Shown: positions 1 to 7,659 of the stretch, one piece after another
Layout of the letters: each line of letters starts with the position of its first letter
How positions within the stretch are numbered: position 1 is the stretch's first letter
Origin: Pseudomonadota bacterium
GTDB lineage: Bacteria > Pseudomonadota > Gammaproteobacteria > Steroidobacterales > Rariloculaceae
NCBI GenBank assembly: GCA_009843005.1
Contig: VYEH01000189.1
Coordinates: 1-11,944 of the forward strand
Direction of reading: 5' to 3'
DNA: 11,944 nt
Notes under the pieces: model-generated
Told to the model about the DNA's origin: nothing
Database searches by the model: none
What the model saw: the letters and a program-made list of their open reading frames with translations, nothing else
Translations under genes and position numbers: made by a program

Positions 1-2
1 GC

Positions 3-1322
3 TTTGGGCTGTTCTTTCCCGAGAAGCGCGATTTCTTCCTGCGCGAGTCCGATATCTTCGATTTCGGCGGGATCGGCGGCGAGCGCCAGTCCGACATCAC
101 GAGGCTCGGTGCGTTGGCCCAGAATGGCCGTCCGTTCTTCTCCCGCCGTACTGGCCTGAGTCCGGCCGGAGTGCCCATCGATCTTGCGGCCGGCGGCAAG
201 ATCAGCGGGCGCATCGGCCGTTTCGAACTCGGCGCCCTGTCGATCCGCCAGGACGCGTTCGGCGACATCAATGCCGGGAACCTCTCCGTCGTACGCACGA
301 AGGCCGGCGTCCTGAGGGAGTCGAATCTCGGCGTCATCGTGACGCAGGGCAATCCCGGTGCGAACGTCGACAACTCACTGGTGGGGGTCGACTTCCTTTA
401 CCGCAACACGCGACTGCCGGGCGGCAGGTCGCTCGAGGCCGACGTCTGGTACCAGCAAAGCGATACGGAAGGCGTCGAATCCGACCAGGCGGCCGCCGGG
501 GTCGGCGTGCGCCTGCCGACGAACGAGGGATTCAGGGGCGCGCTGGAATACAGGCAGTACGAGGCCAATTTCAATCCGGCGCTCGGTTTCATCAACCGCA
601 GCAACATTTCCAACGCCGAACTCGGTCTCGGTTACATGGCGCGCCCTGCCGCGGGGTACCTGCAATCGTGGCTCATGGCGCTGCATGTGCAGCACGTCGA
701 CCGGCTCGATACGGGTGAGCTGCAAACGCATGGGTTGAGGTGGCGCCCATTGGTTCTGCTCAACCGAACCGCCGACGAGTTTTCCTTCGACTATCGCACC
801 TTCACCGAGAACATCGCCAGTCCATTCGAGATCTCTCCCGGCATCGTCATTCCGGTCGGACGATACAAACTCGAGGACTGGGGCATCCGTCTCATGACGG
901 GCGCACACCGCAGGCTGGCCGCCAACCTGGAACTGGTGCGTTTCCACGATGGCAGTTATTTCAACGGCAATCGCACCGACTGGACCGGGGAACTCACGTG
1001 GCTCCCGTCGGCGCGTTTTCGCGGCAACGTGAACTACCGCTACAGCGAGATCGACCTGCCGCAAGGCAGCTTCGAGACCCGCCTCGTCGCCGCCGGCATC
1101 GATTTCATGTTCACGCCGACCCTGTCCTGGGTCAATCTGATCCAGTACGACAACGTCACCGAGACCGCGGGCATCAACATGCGGTTCCACTGGATCCCGG
1201 AAGCCGGCCGCGAAGTCTATTTCGTCATCAATCACAACGTCGAGGACCGCGATCGCGACAACCGCTATCGCTCGACGGCTTCGGACATGACGGCCAAGTT
1301 GAACTATACGTTTCGGTTCTGA
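3..1322 (+). CDS. DUF5916-type outer-membrane beta-barrel protein, 3' part
   Basis: The reading frame is open from the left edge, so the gene begins outside the window and about 439 residues are visible. The first residues read FGLFFPEKRDFFLRESDIFDF, followed by RPFFSRRTGLS and a glycine-rich LAAGGKISGRIGRFELGALSI stretch. This order is what I know from the C-terminal half of DUF5916 proteins, which often carry an N-terminal CBM9-like carbohydrate-binding domain. The remainder alternates polar and hydrophobic residues in short strands and ends in LNYTFRF, the terminal-Phe pattern of an outer-membrane barrel. The stop is at 1320-1322. The substrate and role are unknown. It faces the GIY-YIG-like gene tail to tail across 28 bp, where I see no terminator hairpin. 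It is probably not part of the catabolic cluster downstream. Confidence 0.8.
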   Translation, partial: FGLFFPEKRDFFLRESDIFDFGGIGGERQSDITRLGALAQNGRPFFSRRTGLSPAGVPIDLAAGGKISGRIGRFELGALSIRQDAFGDINAGNLSVVRTKAGVLRESNLGVIVTQGNPGANVDNSLVGVDFLYRNTRLPGGRSLEADVWYQQSDTEGVESDQAAAGVGVRLPTNEGFRGALEYRQYEANFNPALGFINRSNISNAELGLGYMARPAAGYLQSWLMALHVQHVDRLDTGELQTHGLRWRPLVLLNRTADEFSFDYRTFTENIASPFEISPGIVIPVGRYKLEDWGIRLMTGAHRRLAANLELVRFHDGSYFNGNRTDWTGELTWLPSARFRGNVNYRYSEIDLPQGSFETRLVAAGIDFMFTPTLSWVNLIQYDNVTETAGINMRFHWIPEAGREVYFVINHNVEDRDRDNRYRSTASDMTAKLNYTFRF

Positions 1323-1350
1323 GCTCCTATCGTCCGGGCGAGATTCTTTA

Positions 1351-1569
1351 TCAGGATGCGCGTCTGGTCGGGTTGCCCAATCTTGTTTGTTCGCCTTCCC
1401 ATTTCAGTGCGGCGTCTCGTGTAGTGGCCCGTCCAACCTTTTTGATGTGGCCTTTTCCATCGTGAGTATTCTTGTGTTCTCGCTCTCGCCTTTCGAGATC
1501 GTTTGTAATGCCCGTATGCACTATCTTGTTTCCAATCTTGAAGTGGTATTTGTAGGTCTTCCGAGCCAT
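1351..1569 (-). CDS. Small GIY-YIG-like domain protein (72 aa)
   Basis: The product is a stand-alone minimal domain with the central motif HTGITNDLERREREH, which matches the YxGxTxDLxRRxxEH core of GIY-YIG nucleases. Near the C terminus, AALKWEGEQ could supply the family's catalytic Glu on a helix. The Tyr of the YIG half is His here, and the GIY half is only a YKYHFK strand, so nuclease activity is uncertain. I chose ATG 1569 because GGAGG (1577-1581 on this strand) lies 7 nt upstream; a GTG at 1575 would be too close to that site. It follows the LuxR-type regulator on the same strand after a 39-nt gap and may be co-transcribed with it. Its function is unknown. Small relatives of this form occur as hypothetical proteins, to my recollection. 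Confidence 0.7.
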   Translation of the reverse strand: MARKTYKYHFKIGNKIVHTGITNDLERREREHKNTHDGKGHIKKVGRATTRDAALKWEGEQTRLGNPTRRAS

Positions 1570-1608
1570 TCCCACGCCTCCAGAAAATCAATGCAGCATT
1601 CAAACATT

Positions 1609-2421
1609 CTACCTCTCCGACTGTCTGAGCAATTCCAACGGGTCCCGTTCCCCCGCGCTGTCCGCGAACTCAAGCGCCCGAAAAAACAGGTTGTACAGCT
1701 CCGCGTGCGAGCCGACGTTCAGCTTCCTGTAGACGATCTTCCTGTACGACCTTTCCGTTTCCGGGGTGATTCCGATGATCGAGGCAGCCGACTTCGAGGA
1801 ACAGCCCCGCAAGATGTGGTCGACGACGTCCTTCTCGCGCCCTGTCAGTTCGGAGTTGCCGAATTGCTGGAACGCTGTGTAGAGATAGTCGGTGAACGAC
1901 GGCTCCTCGCTTCCGAGATGCTCCCAGTGCTTTGTCAGGAGCGAGAGAGCGATGGGCTCGACAGACTTGAAGTCGCCGATCACGGAGCGGTCGAAGTCGT
2001 TAAACCTTCGCGTACGCGCCATCGAGACGACAACGGCGAGGTCGTTTCGCAGGCGGCTCAGATAGAAGACCTGGTCGAGTAACCCGCTGTAACGATAGTA
2101 GGCCTTGTAGTATCGGCTCTCGAAAAATCCGTCCGGCGCCAGCGTGTTGACGTGGAAGAAGCCCTGCTTGCCGGCCCTGAACGTCTGGTAGAGCGGACTG
2201 AGTACGAACGCGGCCTGCGACAGATACCGCTCGTAGAATGCGTCCCGAAACTCCCTGGAAAGCTCGTCGTGGAGGATTTCAGGCCGTGGCCCCACGCCGT
2301 AGGCCATGATGACCGAACTGTCGAAATCGGCCACCGAGCGCATTGTCTTCAGAAACAGCGCGGGAAACTCCGGCCGGTGCAAGGCTTCGATCAATCCCGC
2401 GAGCTTGTGCTGCCAAATCAT
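1609..2421 (-). CDS. LuxR-type HTH transcriptional regulator
   Basis: The 270-residue protein has a C-terminal LuxR-type DNA-binding domain at about residues 192-247. It begins LTGREKDVVDHILRG and ends in the recognition region TPETERSYRKIVYRKLNVGS, followed by HAEL. Residues 1-170 form an N-terminal domain of GAF/PAS-like or autoinducer-like size, rich in Tyr and Phe, with no receiver-domain Asp pocket that I can recognise. It probably binds a small ligand. I chose ATG 2421 (MIWQHKL); the frame stays open up to 2571, but that part is Arg-rich and unlike a protein N terminus. The ribosome-binding site is weak. The gene is divergent from the carbamoylase-led cluster with 155 bp between the starts, the usual position for a regulator of the neighbouring operon. 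That regulatory role is inference. Confidence 0.85.
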   Translation of the reverse strand: MIWQHKLAGLIEALHRPEFPALFLKTMRSVADFDSSVIMAYGVGPRPEILHDELSREFRDAFYERYLSQAAFVLSPLYQTFRAGKQGFFHVNTLAPDGFFESRYYKAYYRYSGLLDQVFYLSRLRNDLAVVVSMARTRRFNDFDRSVIGDFKSVEPIALSLLTKHWEHLGSEEPSFTDYLYTAFQQFGNSELTGREKDVVDHILRGCSSKSAASIIGITPETERSYRKIVYRKLNVGSHAELYNLFFRALEFADSAGERDPLELLRQSER

Positions 2422-2576
2422 ACGCGCTGCCGGGCTTGAGGCGACGTTCGCGCGACCCCGGTTGAGGATTACTGTAACAACGGCGTATCGAGCTTGATAC
2501 CCCCATCTGCGGGTAGTCCCGGCGCGCCGGGTCCGTTGACAATGTAGGTTGAATCCATACGTCCCGAGCAACGGTA
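2422..2576. promoter_or_regulatory. Divergent control region with two dyads
   Basis: This spacer separates the LuxR-type gene (-) from the cluster (+). It holds a perfect 14-bp palindrome, CCCGGCGCGCCGGG, at 2518-2531, and a near-perfect dyad, TATCGAGCTTGATA (12 of 14 symmetric), at 2486-2499. A TTGACA that could serve as a -35 box for the plus-strand gene lies at 2536-2541, just after the palindrome. The matching -10 box is poor: TACGTC at 2558-2563 or CATACG at 2556-2561. The dyads are candidate operators for the LuxR-type regulator. No consensus for this regulator is known to me. Confidence 0.4.
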
Positions 2577-3806
2577 ATGCCTGACTTGCGTATCCAACCC
2601 GACCGCCTGTGGGACAGTCTCATGGAGATGGCGCTGATCGGGGCGACGCCCAGGGGCGGCTGCAACCGCCAGGCGCTGACCGACGAGGACCGGCGCGGAC
2701 GTGAACTGTTCATCCGCTGGTGCAGGGCAATTGGCTGCGACGTGCGGGTCGACGAGATAGGCAATATCTTCTGCAGGCGGGAGGGGAGTGAGCCGGTGCT
2801 GCCCCACGTCCTCATCGGCAGCCACCTCGATACGCAGCCGACCGGTGGGCGGTTCGACGGGGTCTACGGGGTACTGGCCGGCGTTGAAGTGCTGAGGACG
2901 CTGGAGGAGAACGGAGTCGAAACACGGCGGACGGTGGAAGTCGTTTCGTGTACCAATGAAGAGGGCGCGTGGTTCCCGCCGGCACTGATGGGTTCCGGGG
3001 TCTGGAGCGGCGCGTTCGACCTCCAGGAGGTGTACCGAACCACGGACAAGAACGGCGCCGCGGTCTCGGATGAACTCGAACGCATCGGGTTCAAGGGCAG
3101 CACAGCGGCACAGCCAGCGCCCATCGAAGCCGATTTCGAGGTGCACATCGAACAGGGGCCGATCCTTGAGCAGGAGGGGCGACAGATCGGTGTGGTGACC
3201 GGCGTTCAGGGGCTTCGCTGGTACGACCTGATCATCGAAGGAGAAGCCTGTCACGCCGGGCCGACGCCGATGGAACGCCGCCGCGATCCGTTTACCGCGC
3301 TGGCGCCCATCATCGAGGAATGCTACGGGCTGGCGGATCGATTCGCGCCATGGTCGAGGGTGACTTTCGGCGACATCCAGGCGGTCCCCGGATCGCGCAA
3401 TACCGTGCCTGAAAAGTTGCTTGTCCACCTGGATGTTCGCCACGCCGATGCGGGAATTCTGGACGAGATGGACAGGTTGCTGCGTCAGGCGGTCAGCACG
3501 GAATGCGACGCACGTGGACTGACGGGCACGGTCGAGGATCGCTGGCACATGCCCGCGACCCGATTCGATCCGGCCTGTATCGACGCGGTATGGCAGGCAA
3601 CCCGGCGCCTCGGTTACGGCGCCATGGAAATGGCCAGCGGCGCGGGACACGACTCGGTGTACGTCGCCGGCGTGGCGCCGGCATCGATGATCTTCGTGCC
3701 TTGCGAGAACGGCATCTCCCACAACGAGGCCGAGAGCGCGAAGCGGGAGGACCTCGAAGCCGGCGCCAATGTGCTGCTGCACGCAGTTCTGGAAATGGCG
3801 GGTTGA
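2577..3806 (+). CDS. M20-family N-carbamoyl amidohydrolase (Zn-dependent)
   Basis: This 409-residue enzyme belongs to the hydantoinase/carbamoylase (HyuC/AllC) branch of peptidase family M20. Members hydrolyse N-carbamoyl amino acids, N-carbamoyl-beta-alanine or allantoate, releasing CO2 and ammonia. Expected metal ligands are visible: His83 in GSHLDT, Asp94 in GGRFDG, Glu128-Glu129 in CTNEEG, His190 in VHIEQGP, and His382 in GISHNEAE. Also conserved are CHAGPTPM (residues 225-232), the lid-domain sequence PGSRNTVP (271-278) and GAGHDS (355-360). The length is normal for the family. The start RLWDSLMEMALIGATPRGG aligns with the usual N terminus, although the ribosome-binding site is weak. It is the first gene of a plus-strand cluster that includes an agmatine deiminase and an omega-aminotransferase. 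It may therefore act on N-carbamoylputrescine, a job normally done by a nitrilase-type amidase. A conventional carbamoyl-amino-acid substrate is the alternative. Confidence 0.9.
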   Translation: MPDLRIQPDRLWDSLMEMALIGATPRGGCNRQALTDEDRRGRELFIRWCRAIGCDVRVDEIGNIFCRREGSEPVLPHVLIGSHLDTQPTGGRFDGVYGVLAGVEVLRTLEENGVETRRTVEVVSCTNEEGAWFPPALMGSGVWSGAFDLQEVYRTTDKNGAAVSDELERIGFKGSTAAQPAPIEADFEVHIEQGPILEQEGRQIGVVTGVQGLRWYDLIIEGEACHAGPTPMERRRDPFTALAPIIEECYGLADRFAPWSRVTFGDIQAVPGSRNTVPEKLLVHLDVRHADAGILDEMDRLLRQAVSTECDARGLTGTVEDRWHMPATRFDPACIDAVWQATRRLGYGAMEMASGAGHDSVYVAGVAPASMIFVPCENGISHNEAESAKREDLEAGANVLLHAVLEMAG

Positions 3807-3835
3807 TTCGCTTTGCGAAGAGTGGCGATTCGCCA
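3807..3835. repeat. Two adjacent short hairpins after the carbamoylase stop
   Basis: Directly after the stop codon, TTCGC-TTT-GCGAA (3807-3819) forms a 5-bp stem with a 3-nt loop. Next comes TGGCGATTCGCCA (3823-3835), a 13-nt inverted repeat with a single central base. No T-run follows, so a rho-independent terminator is unlikely. They could stabilise the carbamoylase mRNA end, attenuate transcription into the receptor gene, or act as an operator. Confidence 0.35.
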
Positions 3836-3962
3836 TCGACCAGGTGTGAAATCCCCCGGCGACCCATCGATTCCCCCCCATTTGTGGGCTATCGAAAGCG
3901 CACGGCCCGCCTCCAGAATAGAAACGCGGGAGTCTGTAGTCGCCATGCGCGCGGGGAGAACA

Positions 3963-6272
3963 ATGAGCATCGGTAAACGGAACGAATTCAACAACTTGGC
4001 AGTCATCGCTTCGGCCATTGCGACCATCTTCGGTGCAGGCGATGCATACGCCCAGGGAACCCTGGAAGAGATCATCGTCACCGCCCAGAAGCGGGTTCAG
4101 AACGCCCAGGACGTGCCCATCACGATGACCACGCTCAGCGGCGAGGAAATTTCCGACCTGGGCTTCGAAACCGCCGCCGACGTCCAGTACCAGACCCCCG
4201 GCCTGATCGTCTCCTACTCCTCCACCAACGCCATTCCCAACTTCGTGCTGCGCGGCGTCGGGCTCAACGACTTCACCGCCATCCAGAGCTCGCCCGTCGC
4301 CGTTCACGTGGACGAGGTCTACTACGGCAACTCCACAATGCTGAACTTCCTGCTGTTCGACATCGAGCGGGTCGAGGTGCTGAAGGGGCCGCAGGGAACG
4401 CTCTACGGGCGCAATTCCACCGGCGGTTCGGTCAACTTCTTCGCCAATCAGCCGACGGAGGACTTCGAGGCGGGGCTGGATCTCGGGGTCGGCAACTATT
4501 CGTCCCGGTTCGTGGAGGGTTTCGTGGGCGGAGCGCTGGGCGATGGAGTCAGCGGCCGATTTTCGTTCAACGCCGTCAATCAGGGCGGCGGTCCATTCGA
4601 GCACCCGACGCTGGGCGAAATCGGTCAGACGAGCAAACACGCGTTCCGCGGCCAGCTTCTGTGGGACGGCTCGGAGGATACGACCGTCCAGTTGACGGTA
4701 TTCGGCGGCAGCGACGATTCCGACGGGAACCAATACCATGGCATCGCGTCCTATACCAACGATGGAAGCTTCGAGATTTGCCCGTCCGTTGACGCGGGCA
4801 GCCTGCGCGCCTCCCCGGACTGCTCGTTTGATGGGTTCGGCCGTTCCATCGCCGTCGACGACGATCCTTTCACCCTGCAGAACGGCGTGGTCAACCGGGA
4901 TACGCTCGATGCATTCGGCGCCGTGCTCAAGATCGAGAGAGACCTTGGATTCGCCGCGTTTTCTTCCATCACCGGCTACAACACATTGGACCGCAAGTCC
5001 CAGGAAGACGCCGACGGCTCCGTCGAGCGAAACATCGATGTTGGATACGAAACCGATTTTTCGCAGTTCACGGAGGAGTTGCGGCTGTCGTCGCCCGGGG
5101 ACAACGCCTGGACCTGGACCCTGGGACTCTTCTATTCGGCGGACGATCTCGTGACCCCGCGCACCGAGACCGACCTCGCTGACCTCTTCGACGGATTCCG
5201 CCAGAACCACGCCTACGAACTCGCCACCGATTCGTTTGCGCTCTTCTGGCACAACGAGTACCTGCTCAGCGACACCGTCTCGCTGATCGGGGGGCTTCGC
5301 TTTACCGACGAAACGCGGTCCTTCTTCGGCGGCACGATCAACGTTGCAGCGGGGCAGGGCCCTACCGGGGATGGCGACTTCGTGGCTTCCCCTGGCCCGC
5401 AGCCCGGCAATTTCAGCGATCCCGCGGTGTTCGACGAAGCGTTCGTGGACGATGAGATCGGCTTCAGCAAGACGTCCTGGACGATCGGCCTCAGCGTCGA
5501 CGCCAGCGACTCCACCATGATCTACGGCACCGTCTCCAACGGCTTCAAGAGCGGCGGTTTTGTCGGCGACATCACGCTGCAACCGATACTGAACGAACCC
5601 TACGACGCCGAGACCCTCACCGCCTACGAGATCGGCATCAAGACCGACCTCCTGGGTGCGGCCCTGCGCTGGAACAGCTCGTTGTTCTTCTACGATTACG
5701 AAGACATCATCCTGGCACTGACCCTCACCGACACCGGGGAACTTGAACTCGATACCTTCCTCATCAACGAGAACGGGGCCAATGCCGACGTCTCGGGCCT
5801 GGAATCGGAAATCTGGTGGGCGCCGAGCGACTCCGTGGACATCAAGCTGGGGGCGACCTGGTTGAACACCGAACAGGAGTCGATCCCGACCAGCCCGTTC
5901 AAGGTATCCGAACTGCTCGACGGCAGTGAGTTGCCGTACGCACCCGGCTTCAGCGCCAATGGGTTGGTCCGCTACGAGAGACCCGTATCGAACGGCCGGT
6001 TGGGGTTCGCCCAATTCGATTTCACCTCCCGCTCCGACTACTTCGGGGAAGCGACCAATGCGCCGCTCACGTTGCTTGAAGGTTATACGCTGTATAACGT
6101 GAGGCTGGGCGTGGAACCGCAGGACGGGACATGGTCGGTCAACGTATGGGCGAAGAACCTGGCGGACGAACGCTATACCCAATACGTGAACGACCTGTCG
6201 TCGCTCGGCTCGATCCTCACTACGCCCGGACTGCCGCGAACGTACGGAGTGGATTTCTCCCTGCGGTTCTGA
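3963..6272 (+). CDS. TonB-dependent outer-membrane receptor
   Basis: The 769-residue protein starts with a signal peptide (hydrophobic core about residues 12-26, likely cleavage AYA|Q at 30/31). The TonB box region EEIIVTAQKR follows at 35-44. The plug domain shows RGVG and VEVLKGPQGTLYGRNSTGG, the classic plug signature. A 22-strand-type barrel follows and ends GVDFSLRF, with the terminal Phe needed for outer-membrane insertion. ATG 3963 has GGGGAG (3953-3958) 4 nt upstream; an in-frame ATG at 3945 is possible and would also leave a good signal peptide. The substrate cannot be read from sequence. The gene sits between the carbamoylase and the agmatine deiminase, and only 18 nt separate it from the deiminase. 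It is therefore a candidate outer-membrane port for the compound this cluster degrades. Confidence 0.95.
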   Translation: MSIGKRNEFNNLAVIASAIATIFGAGDAYAQGTLEEIIVTAQKRVQNAQDVPITMTTLSGEEISDLGFETAADVQYQTPGLIVSYSSTNAIPNFVLRGVGLNDFTAIQSSPVAVHVDEVYYGNSTMLNFLLFDIERVEVLKGPQGTLYGRNSTGGSVNFFANQPTEDFEAGLDLGVGNYSSRFVEGFVGGALGDGVSGRFSFNAVNQGGGPFEHPTLGEIGQTSKHAFRGQLLWDGSEDTTVQLTVFGGSDDSDGNQYHGIASYTNDGSFEICPSVDAGSLRASPDCSFDGFGRSIAVDDDPFTLQNGVVNRDTLDAFGAVLKIERDLGFAAFSSITGYNTLDRKSQEDADGSVERNIDVGYETDFSQFTEELRLSSPGDNAWTWTLGLFYSADDLVTPRTETDLADLFDGFRQNHAYELATDSFALFWHNEYLLSDTVSLIGGLRFTDETRSFFGGTINVAAGQGPTGDGDFVASPGPQPGNFSDPAVFDEAFVDDEIGFSKTSWTIGLSVDASDSTMIYGTVSNGFKSGGFVGDITLQPILNEPYDAETLTAYEIGIKTDLLGAALRWNSSLFFYDYEDIILALTLTDTGELELDTFLINENGANADVSGLESEIWWAPSDSVDIKLGATWLNTEQESIPTSPFKVSELLDGSELPYAPGFSANGLVRYERPVSNGRLGFAQFDFTSRSDYFGEATNAPLTLLEGYTLYNVRLGVEPQDGTWSVNVWAKNLADERYTQYVNDLSSLGSILTTPGLPRTYGVDFSLRF

Positions 6273-6290
6273 GGCCGCCGGCCGCCGTTG

Positions 6291-7562
6291 ATGGCTCTTG
6301 AAATGGGCTTGCGTGGGGCGACATCCGCTGAGCACGAACTCAATTCCGAGTTCGTCGTACCCGGGGAGTACGAGCCCCACGCGGCCGTCTGGCTGGCCTG
6401 GCCGACGTTTCGATGGTTCACAGCACCGGAACTGGACGACCGGCGAACGGTGGCCGATATTCTGCAGGTGCTTTCGGACCGGGGTGTTCCCGCGAAACTA
6501 ATGTGCGAGGACAGGCGCGGCATACAGGCCGCGGAGCTATGGCTAGCCCGAAACGGCTACTCGCTGGGTCCGGCCGTGCAGATGCTGCCGATCCCCGCTG
6601 TGGACATCTGGGTCCGCGACTACGGCCCGATCTTCCTCAAGGACCCCGCGACCGGCAGGCTCGCCATCGCTTCCTACCGGCAGAACCAGTGGGGCTACTC
6701 GACGGTCAGCGATCCGATATCCGTGCAGATGACCGAATTGCCCGAACAGGTGGCCGATTTTCTCGGCAACGATCGGGTGCGGCGTGCCGGGGTCGTCAGC
6801 GAGGGCGGCAACCGAATCTGCAACGGCGACGGCGTGCTGCTCGTCAACCGGACGCTCGAGATGCAGCGCAACCCGGGCACCCCCTGGGAGGAAATCGAGG
6901 CCGCCCACAGAAACACCCTTGGCGTCACTCGGGTCATCGGCCTGAACGGCGGTTTGCGCGAGGACCTGCAGGCCAACACGGAGGCGCCCATACCCTATTT
7001 CCACGCCGACGAGATCATCCGCCTCTACGGCGCCCAGTCCACCGGAGGTCACGCGGACGAGTTCTGTCAGTTCGCCGGCCCCAACCGAATCGTTCTGGCG
7101 GAGGTGACGGAACGGGAGGCCGCCGCCGACCCCATCATGGCGGCCAACTACGCGCGGCTCGAAGAGGTGAATCGCACGCTGAGCGAGGCAACCGACGCGC
7201 ATGGCAATCCCTTCGAGGTTGTGCGAATCCCCGTGCCAGATATCGACTACATGCGCGTCGGGCCGGGAGAGCCGATGTACTCGGAATTCCTGGCGCGGTT
7301 GGGCGGTGTGGGCCGCTCCGGAGAGTTCACGGAGGGCCAGCCCGTGCACGTCGTCAAGTGCGCGAGCTACGTCAACTATCTGGTGACCAACGGCGTGGTC
7401 ATTGCGCCCCGGTACGGCAATGCGGAGAAGGACGACGCGGTCGCCCGCATCCTGCAGGCGGCCTATGATCGCGATGTCGTGCAGATCGACCCTACGCCCA
7501 TCAACTACGTCGGAGGCGGAATCCACTGTGTCACGCAACAGCAGCCGGCCGGCGCTCTCTGA
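6291..7562 (+). CDS. aguA: Agmatine deiminase-like enzyme (PPAD family)
   Basis: The product (423 residues) belongs to the agmatine deiminase / Porphyromonas-type peptidylarginine deiminase family, which converts a guanidino group to a ureido group with release of ammonia. Catalytic positions are intact: Asp110 in WVRDYGP, Glu171 in SEGGN, His254 and Asp256 in GGHADEF, and nucleophile Cys413 in GGGIHCVTQQQP. The N-terminal PGEYEPHAAVWLAWP also matches the family. It is longer than typical AguA (about 370 residues). Extra sequence lies around 223-251, just before the catalytic His, and before CASYVNYL (about 310-355). Agmatine is therefore the best guess but a different guanidino substrate is possible. 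I chose ATG 6291. It has no good ribosome-binding site, and the 18-nt gap to the receptor gene contains a tandem GGCCGCC, so translational coupling to the receptor gene is plausible. Confidence 0.85.
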   Translation: MALEMGLRGATSAEHELNSEFVVPGEYEPHAAVWLAWPTFRWFTAPELDDRRTVADILQVLSDRGVPAKLMCEDRRGIQAAELWLARNGYSLGPAVQMLPIPAVDIWVRDYGPIFLKDPATGRLAIASYRQNQWGYSTVSDPISVQMTELPEQVADFLGNDRVRRAGVVSEGGNRICNGDGVLLVNRTLEMQRNPGTPWEEIEAAHRNTLGVTRVIGLNGGLREDLQANTEAPIPYFHADEIIRLYGAQSTGGHADEFCQFAGPNRIVLAEVTEREAAADPIMAANYARLEEVNRTLSEATDAHGNPFEVVRIPVPDIDYMRVGPGEPMYSEFLARLGGVGRSGEFTEGQPVHVVKCASYVNYLVTNGVVIAPRYGNAEKDDAVARILQAAYDRDVVQIDPTPINYVGGGIHCVTQQQPAGAL

Positions 7563-7574
7563 AGGCCAGCTCGC

Positions 7575-7622
7575 ATGAACCTCTGCAGTTTGCCGGCGCC
7601 GTCTGTAGGGCTGTGCCCATGA
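7575..7622 (+). CDS. Putative micro-ORF 1 upstream of the carrier gene
   Basis: ATG 7575 encodes MNLCSLPAPSVGLCP and stops at TGA 7620-7622, overlapping the next ATG (7619) as ATGA. An AAGG lies 9 nt upstream, the same spacing as the site used for the downstream carrier. The peptide resembles the next micro-ORF (MN-x-x-SLP-x-P). No known family is recognised; it may be a translated leader or a by-product of the repeat. Confidence 0.3.
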   Translation: MNLCSLPAPSVGLCP

Positions 7623-7657
7623 ACGTCCGCAGCCTGCCAACGCCTGAAGGCCGGTAA
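7619..7657 (+). CDS. Putative micro-ORF 2 upstream of the carrier gene
   Basis: ATG 7619 encodes MNVRSLPTPEGR and stops at TAA 7655-7657, two bases before the carrier's ATG. AGGG (7607-7610) lies 8 nt upstream. It shares MN-x-x-SLP-x-P with micro-ORF 1. The tight spacing would let a terminating ribosome reinitiate on the carrier gene. Translation is unproven. Confidence 0.3.
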   Translation: MNVRSLPTPEGR

Positions 7658-7659
7658 CC

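Noticed and set aside
375..1235. Minus-strand frame of 286 codons opposite the barrel gene
   Set aside because: A shadow of the DUF5916-type gene; its composition is not protein-like.
1387..2082. Plus-strand frame of 231 codons opposite the GIY-YIG-like and LuxR-type genes
   Set aside because: It crosses two genes with recognisable domains on the other strand and shows no domain itself.
2422..2571. Possible 50-residue N-terminal extension of the LuxR-type regulator
   Set aside because: The extension is Arg-rich, covers both palindromes and the likely promoter region, and has no protein-like features.
2469..6380. Very long open frame on the minus strand (about 1300 codons) opposite the carbamoylase and receptor genes
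   Set aside because: Its translation is Arg/Gly/Val-rich with no recognisable domain. It lies antisense to two well-supported genes, as expected from codon bias in GC-rich DNA.
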